Positions 1 to 7,258 of a DNA stretch of 64,000 nucleotides are shown piece by piece (within the stretch, counting starts at the first letter, position 1; every line of letters starts with the position of its first letter). The notes beneath the pieces were generated by a model that was not told the origin of the DNA, did no database searches, and saw only the letters and a list, made by a program, of their open reading frames with translations. The stretch spans positions 248,001-312,000 of the forward strand of contig NZ_JAGINU010000001.1 in the NCBI RefSeq assembly GCF_017876315.1. Reading direction: 5' to 3'. The position numbers were made by a program, and so were the translations under genes. The DNA comes from Pseudonocardia parietis. GTDB taxonomy: Bacteria > Actinomycetota > Actinomycetes > Mycobacteriales > Pseudonocardiaceae.

Positions 1-1
1 G

Positions 2-664
2 ATGCTGGACGAGACCGCCCCGGTCCCGGCCATCGGTCTCGCCGAGGCCGACGCCGCGGTCGAGCGCGGTGCGCTCCTGCTCGACACCCGCGACCCGCAG
101 GACTTCGCGGCCGCGCACCTGCCCGGCTCGGTGAACGTCGGCCTGGGCGGGCGGTTCGCCGAGGTGGTCGGCCAGGTCGTCGGGCCGGAGACCGGCCTGG
201 TGCTGGTCGGCGACGAGGGCACCGCCACCGAGGCGCGCAACCGGCTGGCCCGGATCGGCTTCGACCGGGTGCTCGGCTTCCTCGACGGCGGCGTGCACGC
301 CGCCCCGCCGCAGCGGCTGCGTGCTGCCGGCCGGGTCACCGCCGACCAGCTCGCGACCCTCGGCGGCACCGTCCGGGCGGTCGACGTCCGCGGCCCCGGG
401 GAGGTCGCCGGCTCCGGCCTGGTGCCGGGTGCGGTGCCGATCCCGCTCCCGACCCTGGTCACCCGGCTCGGTGAGCTCGACCCGGACGCGCCGACCGTCG
501 TCTACTGCGCGGGCGGCTACCGGTCCTCGACCGCCGCATCCCTGCTGCGCTCGCGCGGGTTCGCCCGGGTGGACGACCTGCTCGGCGGCTTCGGGGCGTG
601 GACGACCGGGGAGCACCCGGTGGAGCAGCCTGCCGGCGCACGGCCGGCGCCGGCCGGTGGCTGA
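2..664 (+). CDS. Tandem rhodanese-domain protein, probably C-terminal part of an MBL-fold/rhodanese sulfurtransferase (5' truncated by window edge)
   Basis: Two rhodanese domains are visible. The first (about residues 10-97 of the visible part) has the DTRDPQDFAAAHLPGS signature but no active-site cysteine. The second (about 113-207) carries the persulfide cysteine in VVYCAGGYRSS (Cys169 in this numbering). This double-rhodanese tail is typical of actinobacterial persulfide-dioxygenase-like MBL hydrolases of about 450 residues, in which the N-terminal metallo-beta-lactamase domain oxidises glutathione or mycothiol persulfide. The ATG at base 2 is therefore probably internal and the true start lies upstream of the window. 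The call as a double rhodanese is firm; the MBL domain is inferred only. Confidence 0.8.
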   Translation: MLDETAPVPAIGLAEADAAVERGALLLDTRDPQDFAAAHLPGSVNVGLGGRFAEVVGQVVGPETGLVLVGDEGTATEARNRLARIGFDRVLGFLDGGVHAAPPQRLRAAGRVTADQLATLGGTVRAVDVRGPGEVAGSGLVPGAVPIPLPTLVTRLGELDPDAPTVVYCAGGYRSSTAASLLRSRGFARVDDLLGGFGAWTTGEHPVEQPAGARPAPAGG

Positions 665-739
665 CCGCAACGTGATTGCCCGCAGGGGCACGCCTACTAC
701 GCTCCGTGGCTCATGGACGCATGAGGAGGGGGCGAGGCG

Positions 740-1939
740 ATGCCGTACTACCGCAGGGTGGGAGACATCCCACCGAAACGGCACACCCAGCACCGCCGGC
801 CGGACGGGGGTCTGTACTACGAGGAGCTGATGGGTGAGGAGGGTTTCTCCTCCGACTCGTCCCTGCTCTACCACGCCGGGATCCCGTCCGCGCTCGTCGA
901 CGCCAGCCCGTGGGAGCTGCCCGACCAGAGCCTGACCGACAACCGTCCGCTGCTCCCCCGGCACTTCACGCTGCACCAGCTGACGGCCGCCGACCCGTCC
1001 ACCGTCGACGTCGTGACCGGCCGCCGGTTGGTGCTGGGCAACCCCGACGTCCGGATCTCGTACGTGGTCGCGGGCGCGCCGAGCCCGCTCTACCGCAATG
1101 CGGTCGGCGACGAATGCGTCTACGTCGAGTCCGGCACCGCGACGCTGGAGACCGTGTTCGGCGTGCTGCCGGTACGCACGGGTGACTACGTGATCGTTCC
1201 GCGCGCCACCACGCACCGCTGGGTCCCGACCGGGCCGGACCCGCTGCGGGCCTACGCGATCGAGGCCGACTCGCACATCGCCCCGCCCGCCCGCTACCTG
1301 TCCCGCTACGGGCAGCTGCTCGAGCACGCGCCCTACTGCGAGCGCGATCTGCACGGTCCCACCGAGCCGCTGTCGGGCGAGGGCACCGACGTGGAGATCC
1401 TGGTCAGGCATCGGGGCGGCGCGCACGGCGTCACCGGCACCCGGTACACGGCACCGACCCACCCGTTCGACGTCGTCGGGTGGGACGGGTGTCTGTACCC
1501 GTACACCTTCAACATCTCCGACTTCGAACCGATCACCGGGCGGGTGCACCAGCCACCACCGGCACATCAGGTGTTCGAGGGCCGGAACTTCGTCGTCTGC
1601 AACTTCGTGCCGCGCAAGGTCGACTACCACCCGCTCGCCGTGCCGGTGCCCTACTACCACGCCAACGTCGACTCCGACGAGGTCATGTTCTACTGCGGCG
1701 GCAGCTACGAGGCCCGCAAGGGTTCCGGCATCGGCCAGGGCTCGGTGTCGCTGCACCCGGGCGGGCACTCGCACGGGCCGCAACCCGGTGCCGTCGAGCG
1801 CTCGCTGGGCGCGGAGTTCTTCGACGAGCTGGCGGTCATGGTCGACACCTTCCGGCCGCTCTCCCTGGGTTCGGCCGGTGTCGAGTGCGAGGACCCCGGC
1901 TACGCCTGGACCTGGTCCGGGCGGGGGCCGGCACGATGA
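740..1939 (+). CDS. hmgA: Homogentisate 1,2-dioxygenase
   Basis: 399 residues. It opens the ring of homogentisate to maleylacetoacetate, the central step of tyrosine and phenylalanine breakdown; cytosolic, Fe(II)-dependent. The N-terminus (MPYYRRVGDIPPKRHTQHR) and the C-terminal cupin part are characteristic of the actinobacterial form. Iron-ligand candidates are the His and Glu of YYHANVDSDEVMFY and the His of LHPGGHSHGPQ. A GGAGGGGG ribosome-binding stretch lies about 10 bases before the ATG. The stop overlaps the start of the next gene (ATGA), so a methyltransferase is translationally coupled. No fumarylacetoacetase or maleylacetoacetate isomerase gene follows, so the rest of the pathway must be elsewhere. 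Confidence 0.93.
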   Translation: MPYYRRVGDIPPKRHTQHRRPDGGLYYEELMGEEGFSSDSSLLYHAGIPSALVDASPWELPDQSLTDNRPLLPRHFTLHQLTAADPSTVDVVTGRRLVLGNPDVRISYVVAGAPSPLYRNAVGDECVYVESGTATLETVFGVLPVRTGDYVIVPRATTHRWVPTGPDPLRAYAIEADSHIAPPARYLSRYGQLLEHAPYCERDLHGPTEPLSGEGTDVEILVRHRGGAHGVTGTRYTAPTHPFDVVGWDGCLYPYTFNISDFEPITGRVHQPPPAHQVFEGRNFVVCNFVPRKVDYHPLAVPVPYYHANVDSDEVMFYCGGSYEARKGSGIGQGSVSLHPGGHSHGPQPGAVERSLGAEFFDELAVMVDTFRPLSLGSAGVECEDPGYAWTWSGRGPAR

Positions 1940-2589
1940 CCGCGCCGGACAACGCAGATCCCGCGAAGGGTCACCGGATCTTCGCCGCCGTCTACGACCG
2001 CGTGTCGGCGCCGGTCGAGCGGGAGATCCTCGGCCCGCGACGGGCCTCCCTGGTCGGGTCGCTGACCGGGCGGGTGTTCGACGTCGGCGCCGGGACCGGC
2101 GCGAACCTGCCGCACTTCCGGTCCGCGACCGAGGTGGTCGCGCTCGAACCCGATCCCGCGATGCGCCGGCGCCTGGCCCCGCGCACGCAGGACTGCCCGG
2201 TGCCGGTGACCGTCGGCGGATCCGGGGCCGGCGAGCTCCCGGCCACCGACGGCTCGGTCGACGCGGTCGTGTTCACGCTGGTGCTGTGCACGGTCCCGGA
2301 TCCGGGCCGGGCGCTCGCCGAGGCCCGGCGGGTGCTGCGCCCCGGCGGGCGGCTCGTCGCGATCGAGCATGTCGTCGGGCACGGCCGTCCCGCGGTGTGG
2401 CGGCGCCGGCTGGCCCCGCTCTGGTCGCGGCTCGCGGCGGGCTGCCGCCTCGACCGGGACACGGTGCCCGCGATCCGCGCGGCAGGCTTCGTGCTCGACG
2501 AGCTCGAGGACTTCACGGTCGGCCCCGGATGGGCGCCGGCCGGTCAGCTCGTGCAGCTGAGCGCTACTGCAGGGCCAGCGTCCGGATGA
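1936..2589 (+). CDS. Class I SAM-dependent methyltransferase
   Basis: 217 residues, UbiE/type-11 fold. Motif I is VFDVGAGTGANL, followed by the acidic loop VALEPDPAM and the post-motif region DGSVDAVVFTLVLCTVPDP. It would transfer a methyl group from S-adenosylmethionine to a small substrate that cannot be named from sequence. The ATG at 1936 overlaps the hmgA stop by four bases, which implies co-expression with homogentisate dioxygenase; it could act on a quinol or quinone-like product, but that is speculation. Its last 26 bases overlap the end of the convergent mshC-like gene. Confidence 0.8.
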   Translation: MTAPDNADPAKGHRIFAAVYDRVSAPVEREILGPRRASLVGSLTGRVFDVGAGTGANLPHFRSATEVVALEPDPAMRRRLAPRTQDCPVPVTVGGSGAGELPATDGSVDAVVFTLVLCTVPDPGRALAEARRVLRPGGRLVAIEHVVGHGRPAVWRRRLAPLWSRLAAGCRLDRDTVPAIRAAGFVLDELEDFTVGPGWAPAGQLVQLSATAGPASG

Positions 2590-3694
2590 CCAGCCGGGCC
2601 GCGTCGCCGCCCGCCTCCAGCGCGGTGCCGAGCGCGGCCGGCACGTCGAGGTCGGTGAGCAGCGCGTCCCGTACCGCGTCGACGGCAGCCGGGGAGCCGG
2701 GCTTGCGGCCGGCCGCGACGTAGAGCTCCTCGAGCCGCCCGCCCGCCACCGCGAGGTCCTCGGCCCGGTACTCCCAGGGCCGCGACCACGGCCGGTCGAG
2801 CAGCAGCAGGCGCAGCGCGGCGCCGGGCACGGATCCGAGCAGATCCTGCACCAGAACGAGATTGCCGGTCGACTTCGCCATCTTCGCACCGTCGACCGAC
2901 ACCACGCCCACCCGGAAACCACGCCGGGCGAACAGGCCGGCGCCGGTGGCGGCCGCGGCCATCGCGGACTGGTACGCGTGGTGCGGGAAGGTCAGGTCCG
3001 CGCCGCCCGCGAGCACGTCGACGACCCCGCCGAGCGAGGCCAGCGCCATCGCCGCGCACTCGGCGTGCCAGCCCGGGCGGCCCGGCCCCCACGGGCTCGG
3101 CCACGCCGGGTGCACGCCGTCGGAGGGCTTCCAGAGCGGGACGTCGAACGGGTCGTCGCGCTGCGGGTCCCCGGGCTCGTCGCCGTACTCGGTGGACAGC
3201 GCCAGCGCCGTGTCCCGGTCGAGCCCGGCCGCCGCGGGCACCCCGGCACCCCGGAAGTAGACGGTGCCGCCGCGCTCGTAGGCGTCGCCGGTGGCGAGCA
3301 GCGCGCGGGTCAGCGCGACCACGTGCCGGACGTGGTGCCGGGCGTGTGGGGCGTGCTCCGGTGCCCGCACGTTCAGGTCGGCCATGGCGCGGTCGAACCA
3401 GAACTCCTGGCGCAGGCCGAACTCGTCGTAGCCGACCTCGCGCTCGACGGCGGTGCGGGTCAGGACGTCGTCGACGTCGGTGACGTTGCGGCTCACCTCG
3501 GTCGCGGTCCCCGCCATCCGCACGACCCGGGCCAGCACGTCCGCCCAGACGAAGGTGGCCGCGTGCCCGAGGTGCGTCACGTCGTACGGGGTGATGCCGC
3601 AGACGTAGATCCGCGCCGGGGTGGTCAGCGGCAGCGGGGCGCCGCCGAGCACCAGCCCGGCACCGTCGGGGAACTCGCCGTCAACCGTGTCCAT
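2564..3694 (-). CDS. MshC-like cysteine ligase (cysteinyl-tRNA synthetase fold)
   Basis: 376 residues. The class I synthetase core is clear: YVCGITPYDVTHLGHAAT (HIGH-type motif), NVTDVDD, RPGWHAECAAMAL and FPHH (zinc and cysteine site), and KMAKSTGN (KMSKS loop). These match MshC, which joins cysteine to GlcN-inositol in mycothiol synthesis, better than true CysS, which is about 460 residues. It is some 35 residues shorter than usual MshC (about 410), mainly at the C-terminus, and KMAKS replaces KMSKS, so it may be a divergent second copy with another amine substrate. Convergent with the methyltransferase and divergent from the SDR. Confidence 0.7.
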   Translation of the reverse strand: MDTVDGEFPDGAGLVLGGAPLPLTTPARIYVCGITPYDVTHLGHAATFVWADVLARVVRMAGTATEVSRNVTDVDDVLTRTAVEREVGYDEFGLRQEFWFDRAMADLNVRAPEHAPHARHHVRHVVALTRALLATGDAYERGGTVYFRGAGVPAAAGLDRDTALALSTEYGDEPGDPQRDDPFDVPLWKPSDGVHPAWPSPWGPGRPGWHAECAAMALASLGGVVDVLAGGADLTFPHHAYQSAMAAAATGAGLFARRGFRVGVVSVDGAKMAKSTGNLVLVQDLLGSVPGAALRLLLLDRPWSRPWEYRAEDLAVAGGRLEELYVAAGRKPGSPAAVDAVRDALLTDLDVPAALGTALEAGGDAARLVIRTLALQ

Positions 3695-3804
3695 GCCCGC
3701 ATCGTGCCAGCCGGCGTGATGCCCGCCACGGGTTACCCGCGAGTAGTGGATCGCCTAGGGTCTGCTTCCGACCGACACCGCCGTCCGCACCGGGAGCGCC
3801 GCCG

Positions 3805-4638
3805 ATGAAGACCTTCACCGACCGCACCGCCGCGATCACCGGGGCCGGCTCCGGCATCGGCCGGGCGCTCGCGTTGCGCCTCGCCGGCGACGGCTGCCAC
3901 CTCGCGCTCGCCGACGTCGACGCCGCCGGCCTGGCCGAGACGGCCGCGCTGGCCGGCCCGCAGATCCGGGTCACGACGACCGAGCTCGACGTCGCCGACG
4001 AGAAGGCCGTGTACGGCTGGGCCGCGTCCACCGTCGCGGACCACGGCTCGGTGAACCTCGTGGTCAACAACGCCGGCGTCGCGCTGTCCGGCACCGTCGG
4101 GTCGCTGCCCCTCGACGACTACCGCTGGATCATGGACATCAACTTCTGGGGCGTGGTGTACGGGACGAAGGCGTTCCTGCCGCACCTGGAGGCCACGGGC
4201 GAGGGACACGTGGTCAACCTGTCGAGCATCTTCGGCGTCGCCGCCCAGCCGCTGATGAGCGGCTACAACGCGAGCAAGTACGCCGTGCGGGGGTTCACCG
4301 AGTCGCTGCGCCAGGATCTGGAGCTGGCCGGATCGGCGGTGTCGGCGACCTGCGTGCACCCGGGCGGGATCAAGACCAACATCGCGCGGGCCGCCCGGAT
4401 GGACGGCAGTGTCGCGACCGCCACCGGCAAGCCCACCGACGCGGCCGCCGCCGACTTCGAGCGGTTGCTGACCACGAGCCCGGACCGGGCCGCCCGCACC
4501 ATCCTCGACGGGGTCCGCCGCGACCGGCGGCGCGTCCTGATCGGACCGGACGCGTGGGCGATCGACTCGATGGTGCGGCTGCTGCCGACCGCCTACCAGC
4601 GGATCGTCACCGGGGCCGTGCGGTCGCGCCGGTCGTGA
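3805..4638 (+). CDS. Classical short-chain dehydrogenase/reductase
   Basis: 277 residues, NAD(P)-dependent alcohol/ketone oxidoreductase. Visible elements are the cofactor loop TGAGSGIGRA (about residues 12-21), NNAG (about 90), catalytic Ser in NLSSIFG, and YNASK with the catalytic Tyr and Lys (about 153-157). The long C-terminal part after PGGIKTNIARAARM resembles mycobacterial SDRs with a membrane-associating tail. The substrate is unknown. It lies 80 bases upstream of the monooxygenase gene on the same strand, but a 64-bp palindromic element fills that gap, so one transcript is uncertain. Confidence 0.85.
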   Translation: MKTFTDRTAAITGAGSGIGRALALRLAGDGCHLALADVDAAGLAETAALAGPQIRVTTTELDVADEKAVYGWAASTVADHGSVNLVVNNAGVALSGTVGSLPLDDYRWIMDINFWGVVYGTKAFLPHLEATGEGHVVNLSSIFGVAAQPLMSGYNASKYAVRGFTESLRQDLELAGSAVSATCVHPGGIKTNIARAARMDGSVATATGKPTDAAAADFERLLTTSPDRAARTILDGVRRDRRRVLIGPDAWAIDSMVRLLPTAYQRIVTGAVRSRRS

Positions 4639-4699
4639 TCACCGTGTCGTAGTGGATCGGTGCCATATTCGGCACCGATCCGACACGACTCCCCGATCA
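4636..4699. repeat. 64-bp nested palindromic element, family 1, copy A
   Basis: An almost continuous dyad. The ends are TGATCACCG and CCCCGATCA. The centre has arms GATCGGTGCC (4655-4664) and GGCACCGATC (4671-4680) around ATATTC. It aligns without gaps to 57042-57105, which is also exactly 64 bp; my hand count is 51 of 64 identical, with all four symmetry elements at the same offsets. It fills the gap between the SDR and the monooxygenase and could act as a terminator, but two copies at unrelated loci suggest a dispersed element. Confidence 0.8.
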
Positions 4700-4718
4700 T
4701 CGCCGAGGAGCCCCCACG

Positions 4719-6380
4719 ATGAGTCCCGCGCGACCTCCGGTCACCGCCTTCGGCCCGGACTTCCCGTTCCCCTACGACGACTGGATCTCCCACCCGGCCG
4801 GCCTCGGCCGGGTCCCGCCGGAGAAGCTCGGGACCGAGGTCGCGGTCGTCGGCGCGGGGATCGCCGGGCTCGTCGCGGCCTACGAGCTCCTGCGGATGGG
4901 CCTGCGCCCGGTGGTGTACGAGTCGTCGCGCCTGGGCGGGCGGCTGCGATCGCAACCGTTCGAGGGCGCCGACGGCATCGTCGCCGAGCTGGGCGGCATG
5001 CGGTTCCCCCGGTCGTCCACCGCGTTCCACCACTACGTCGACCTGCTGGGCCTGCGCACCGAGCCGTTCCCGAACCCCCTGACGCCCGCGGCACCGAGCA
5101 CCGTGATCGACCTGCACGGGCGCACGTACTACGGCCGCACCCTGGCCGACCTGCCGCCGTTCTTCACCGAGGTCGCCGACGCCTGGGCGAGCGCGCTCGA
5201 GGAGGGCGCCGGGTTCGAGGCCCTGCAGGAGGCGATCCGGAACCGGGACACGGCGACCCTGCAGCGCCTGTGGCACGAGCTGGTCCCGCTCTGGGACGAC
5301 CGGACCTTCTACGACTTCGTGTCGGCGTCGAAGGCGTTCGCCGGGCTGACCTACCGGCACCGGGAGGCGTTCGGCCAGGTCGGCTTCGGCACCGGCGGGT
5401 GGGACTCCGACTTCCCGAACTCGATGCTGGAGATCCTGCGGGTGGTGACGACGGCGTGCGACGAGGACCAGCTGCTCGTCACCGGCGGGGTCGAGCAGGT
5501 CCCGCAGGGACTGTGGCGGCGCGCGCCGGAGCACCCGGCGCACTGGCCGGCCGGGACCAGCCTGTCGTCGTTGCACGGCGGCGGGACCCGCCCCGGCGTC
5601 GCACGGATCCACCGGGTGGACCCGGACACCATCCGGGTCACCGACGTGCACGGCGTCGAGCGCGACTACGGGGCCGTGCTCACCACCTGCCAGAGCTGGC
5701 TGTTGACCACCCAGATCCGGACCGACGAGTCGCTGTTCAGCCAGGAGCTGTGGATGGCACTCGACCGGACCCGCTACATGCAGTCGACGAAGACGTTCGT
5801 GATGGTGGACCGGCCGTTCTGGCGCGACACCGACCCGGCCACCGGGCGCGACGTCCTGAGCATGACGCTCACCGACCGGCTCACCCGCAGCACCTACCTG
5901 TTCGACCACGGCGACGACCGGCCGGGCGTGATCTGCCTGTCGTACTCGTGGATGAGCGACTCGCTGAAGATGCTGCCGTATCCGGTCGAGAAGCGGGTCG
6001 ACCTCGCCCTGCGCGCACTGCGGAAGATCTACCCGGACGTCGACATCGCCTCGCACATCATCGGCGACCCGATCACGATGACCTGGGAGTCGGACCCGCA
6101 CAGCCTGGGCGCGTTCAAGGGTGCGCTGCCCGGCCACTACCGCTACAACCGGCGGATGTACTGCCACTTCGTGCAGGACGACCTGCCCTCGGCCGAGCGG
6201 GGGATCTTCATGGCGGGCGACGACGTGTCGTGGACGCCGGCGTGGGCGGAGGGCGCGGTGCAGACCGCGCTCAACGCGGTGTGGGGCATCGCGCACCACC
6301 TCGGCGGCTCCTGTGCCCCCGAGAACCCCGGGCCGGGCGACCGGTTCGCCGAGCTGGCGCCGCCGGCGCTGCCGGACTGA
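4719..6380 (+). CDS. Flavin monoamine oxidase family protein, tryptophan/phenylalanine 2-monooxygenase-like (IaaM type)
   Basis: 553 residues. FAD-binding GxGxxG is in VAVVGAGIAGLVAAYELLR (about 42-60), followed by the RLGGR loop (ELGGMRFP further on) and the C-terminal GIFMAGDDVSWTPAWAEGAV flavin motif. Length and the long N-terminal extension (FPFPYDDWISHPAGLG) match tryptophan 2-monooxygenase and phenylalanine 2-monooxygenase, which oxidatively decarboxylate the amino acid to indole-3-acetamide or 2-phenylacetamide, rather than simple amine oxidases. The next gene encodes a nitrilase-fold amidase with a one-base overlap, the partner expected to hydrolyse that amide. Which amino acid is used cannot be decided here. 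Confidence 0.78.
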   Translation: MSPARPPVTAFGPDFPFPYDDWISHPAGLGRVPPEKLGTEVAVVGAGIAGLVAAYELLRMGLRPVVYESSRLGGRLRSQPFEGADGIVAELGGMRFPRSSTAFHHYVDLLGLRTEPFPNPLTPAAPSTVIDLHGRTYYGRTLADLPPFFTEVADAWASALEEGAGFEALQEAIRNRDTATLQRLWHELVPLWDDRTFYDFVSASKAFAGLTYRHREAFGQVGFGTGGWDSDFPNSMLEILRVVTTACDEDQLLVTGGVEQVPQGLWRRAPEHPAHWPAGTSLSSLHGGGTRPGVARIHRVDPDTIRVTDVHGVERDYGAVLTTCQSWLLTTQIRTDESLFSQELWMALDRTRYMQSTKTFVMVDRPFWRDTDPATGRDVLSMTLTDRLTRSTYLFDHGDDRPGVICLSYSWMSDSLKMLPYPVEKRVDLALRALRKIYPDVDIASHIIGDPITMTWESDPHSLGAFKGALPGHYRYNRRMYCHFVQDDLPSAERGIFMAGDDVSWTPAWAEGAVQTALNAVWGIAHHLGGSCAPENPGPGDRFAELAPPALPD

Positions 6381-7162
6381 TGCGGATCGCGCTGCTGCAG
6401 GCCACGTCGCAGTCCCGTGACGTGGCCGGGAACCTGCGCCGGCCCGGATCGGCGTGCGCATCGGCCCGCGCGTCGGGGGCCGATCTCGTCGTGACGCCGG
6501 AGATGTTCCTGACCGGCTACGACATCGGCGCCGACGCGGTGCGTTCGCTCGCGGAACCGGCCGACGGCCCGTCGTGTGCCGAGGTCTCCGCGATCGCCCG
6601 GTCGCACGGTGTCGCGGTCCTGTACGGCTACCCCGAACGGTCCGGGGACGCGGTGTACAACGCAGCCGTGCTTCTCGGCCCGGACGGGACGCGCCTCGCG
6701 TCGTACCGCAAGACCCACCTGTTCGGTGACTCGGACCGGGCCTGCTTCCGCGCGTCGGACCAGGGCCCGGCGGTGGTGGAGTTCGGCGGATGGCGGCTCG
6801 GCCTGCTGATCTGCTACGACGTCGAGTTCCCGGAGGCCGTGCGCGTCCTGGCACTGCGCGGCGCGGACGTGGTGCTGGTCCCGACCGCGAACATGATCGA
6901 CTACGACGTGGTGGCCGACGTGCTGGTGCCGGCCCGGGCGTACGAGAACCAGGTCTACGTGGCCTACGCGAACTACGTCGGCCGGGAGGGGTTGCTGACC
7001 TACGGCGGGCTGTCCTGCGTCGGTGGGCCGGCGGGGTCGTTCGTGGCGCGCGCCGGGCGGGGCGAGGAGCTGTTGCTCGCGGACCTCGACCGGGATGCGC
7101 TCGAGGCCTCCCGCCGGGCCACTCCGTACCTGGCCGATCGGCGGCCGGAGCTGTACCGCTGA
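6380..7162 (+). CDS. Carbon-nitrogen hydrolase (nitrilase superfamily amidase), likely arylacetamide hydrolase
   Basis: 260 residues. The nitrilase catalytic triad is complete: Glu41 (TPEMFLTGY), Lys111 (YRKTHLF) and Cys145 (LICYDVEFPE). The family hydrolyses amides, nitriles or carbamoyl groups. Because its ATG overlaps the monooxygenase stop (TGATG), the likely substrate is that enzyme's product, indole-3-acetamide or phenylacetamide, giving indole-3-acetate or phenylacetate plus ammonia. Classical IaaH hydrolases belong to the unrelated amidase-signature family, so this would be a non-orthologous partner. The amidase fold is certain; the substrate is inferred from context. Confidence 0.82.
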   Translation: MRIALLQATSQSRDVAGNLRRPGSACASARASGADLVVTPEMFLTGYDIGADAVRSLAEPADGPSCAEVSAIARSHGVAVLYGYPERSGDAVYNAAVLLGPDGTRLASYRKTHLFGDSDRACFRASDQGPAVVEFGGWRLGLLICYDVEFPEAVRVLALRGADVVLVPTANMIDYDVVADVLVPARAYENQVYVAYANYVGREGLLTYGGLSCVGGPAGSFVARAGRGEELLLADLDRDALEASRRATPYLADRRPELYR

Positions 7163-7164
7163 CC

Positions 7165-7228
7165 TCACACCCCTGGGTTGCGCTTCACACCTGATGCCGC
7201 GGGTGTGCGGAGCGGCCACGGGGTGTGA
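7165..7228. repeat. 64-bp nested palindromic element, family 2, copy 1
   Basis: Begins two bases after the amidase stop. The outer pair is TCACACCCC (7165-7173) and GGGGTGTGA (7220-7228); the inner pair is TCACACC (7185-7191) and GGGTGTG (7201-7207). Offsets 0, 20, 37 and 55 are identical to the element at 44256-44319. My hand count is 45 of 64 identical bases, concentrated in the four TCACACC/GGTGTGA boxes. It may serve as a terminator for the amidase gene. Confidence 0.75.
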
Positions 7229-7258
7229 GCGCACCCCCGCGGGGTAGGCGAGCCGGCG

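Noticed and set aside
4719..6380. Simple monoamine oxidase or L-amino-acid oxidase
   Set aside because: Length, the N-terminal extension and the coupled amidase favour the 2-monooxygenase type, although the oxidase fold is shared.
4593..6854. Very long open frames opposite the monooxygenase gene and several other genes
   Set aside because: High G+C suppresses stop codons in antisense frames; composition is Arg/Pro/Gly-rich with no domains, and the opposing gene is a clear family member.
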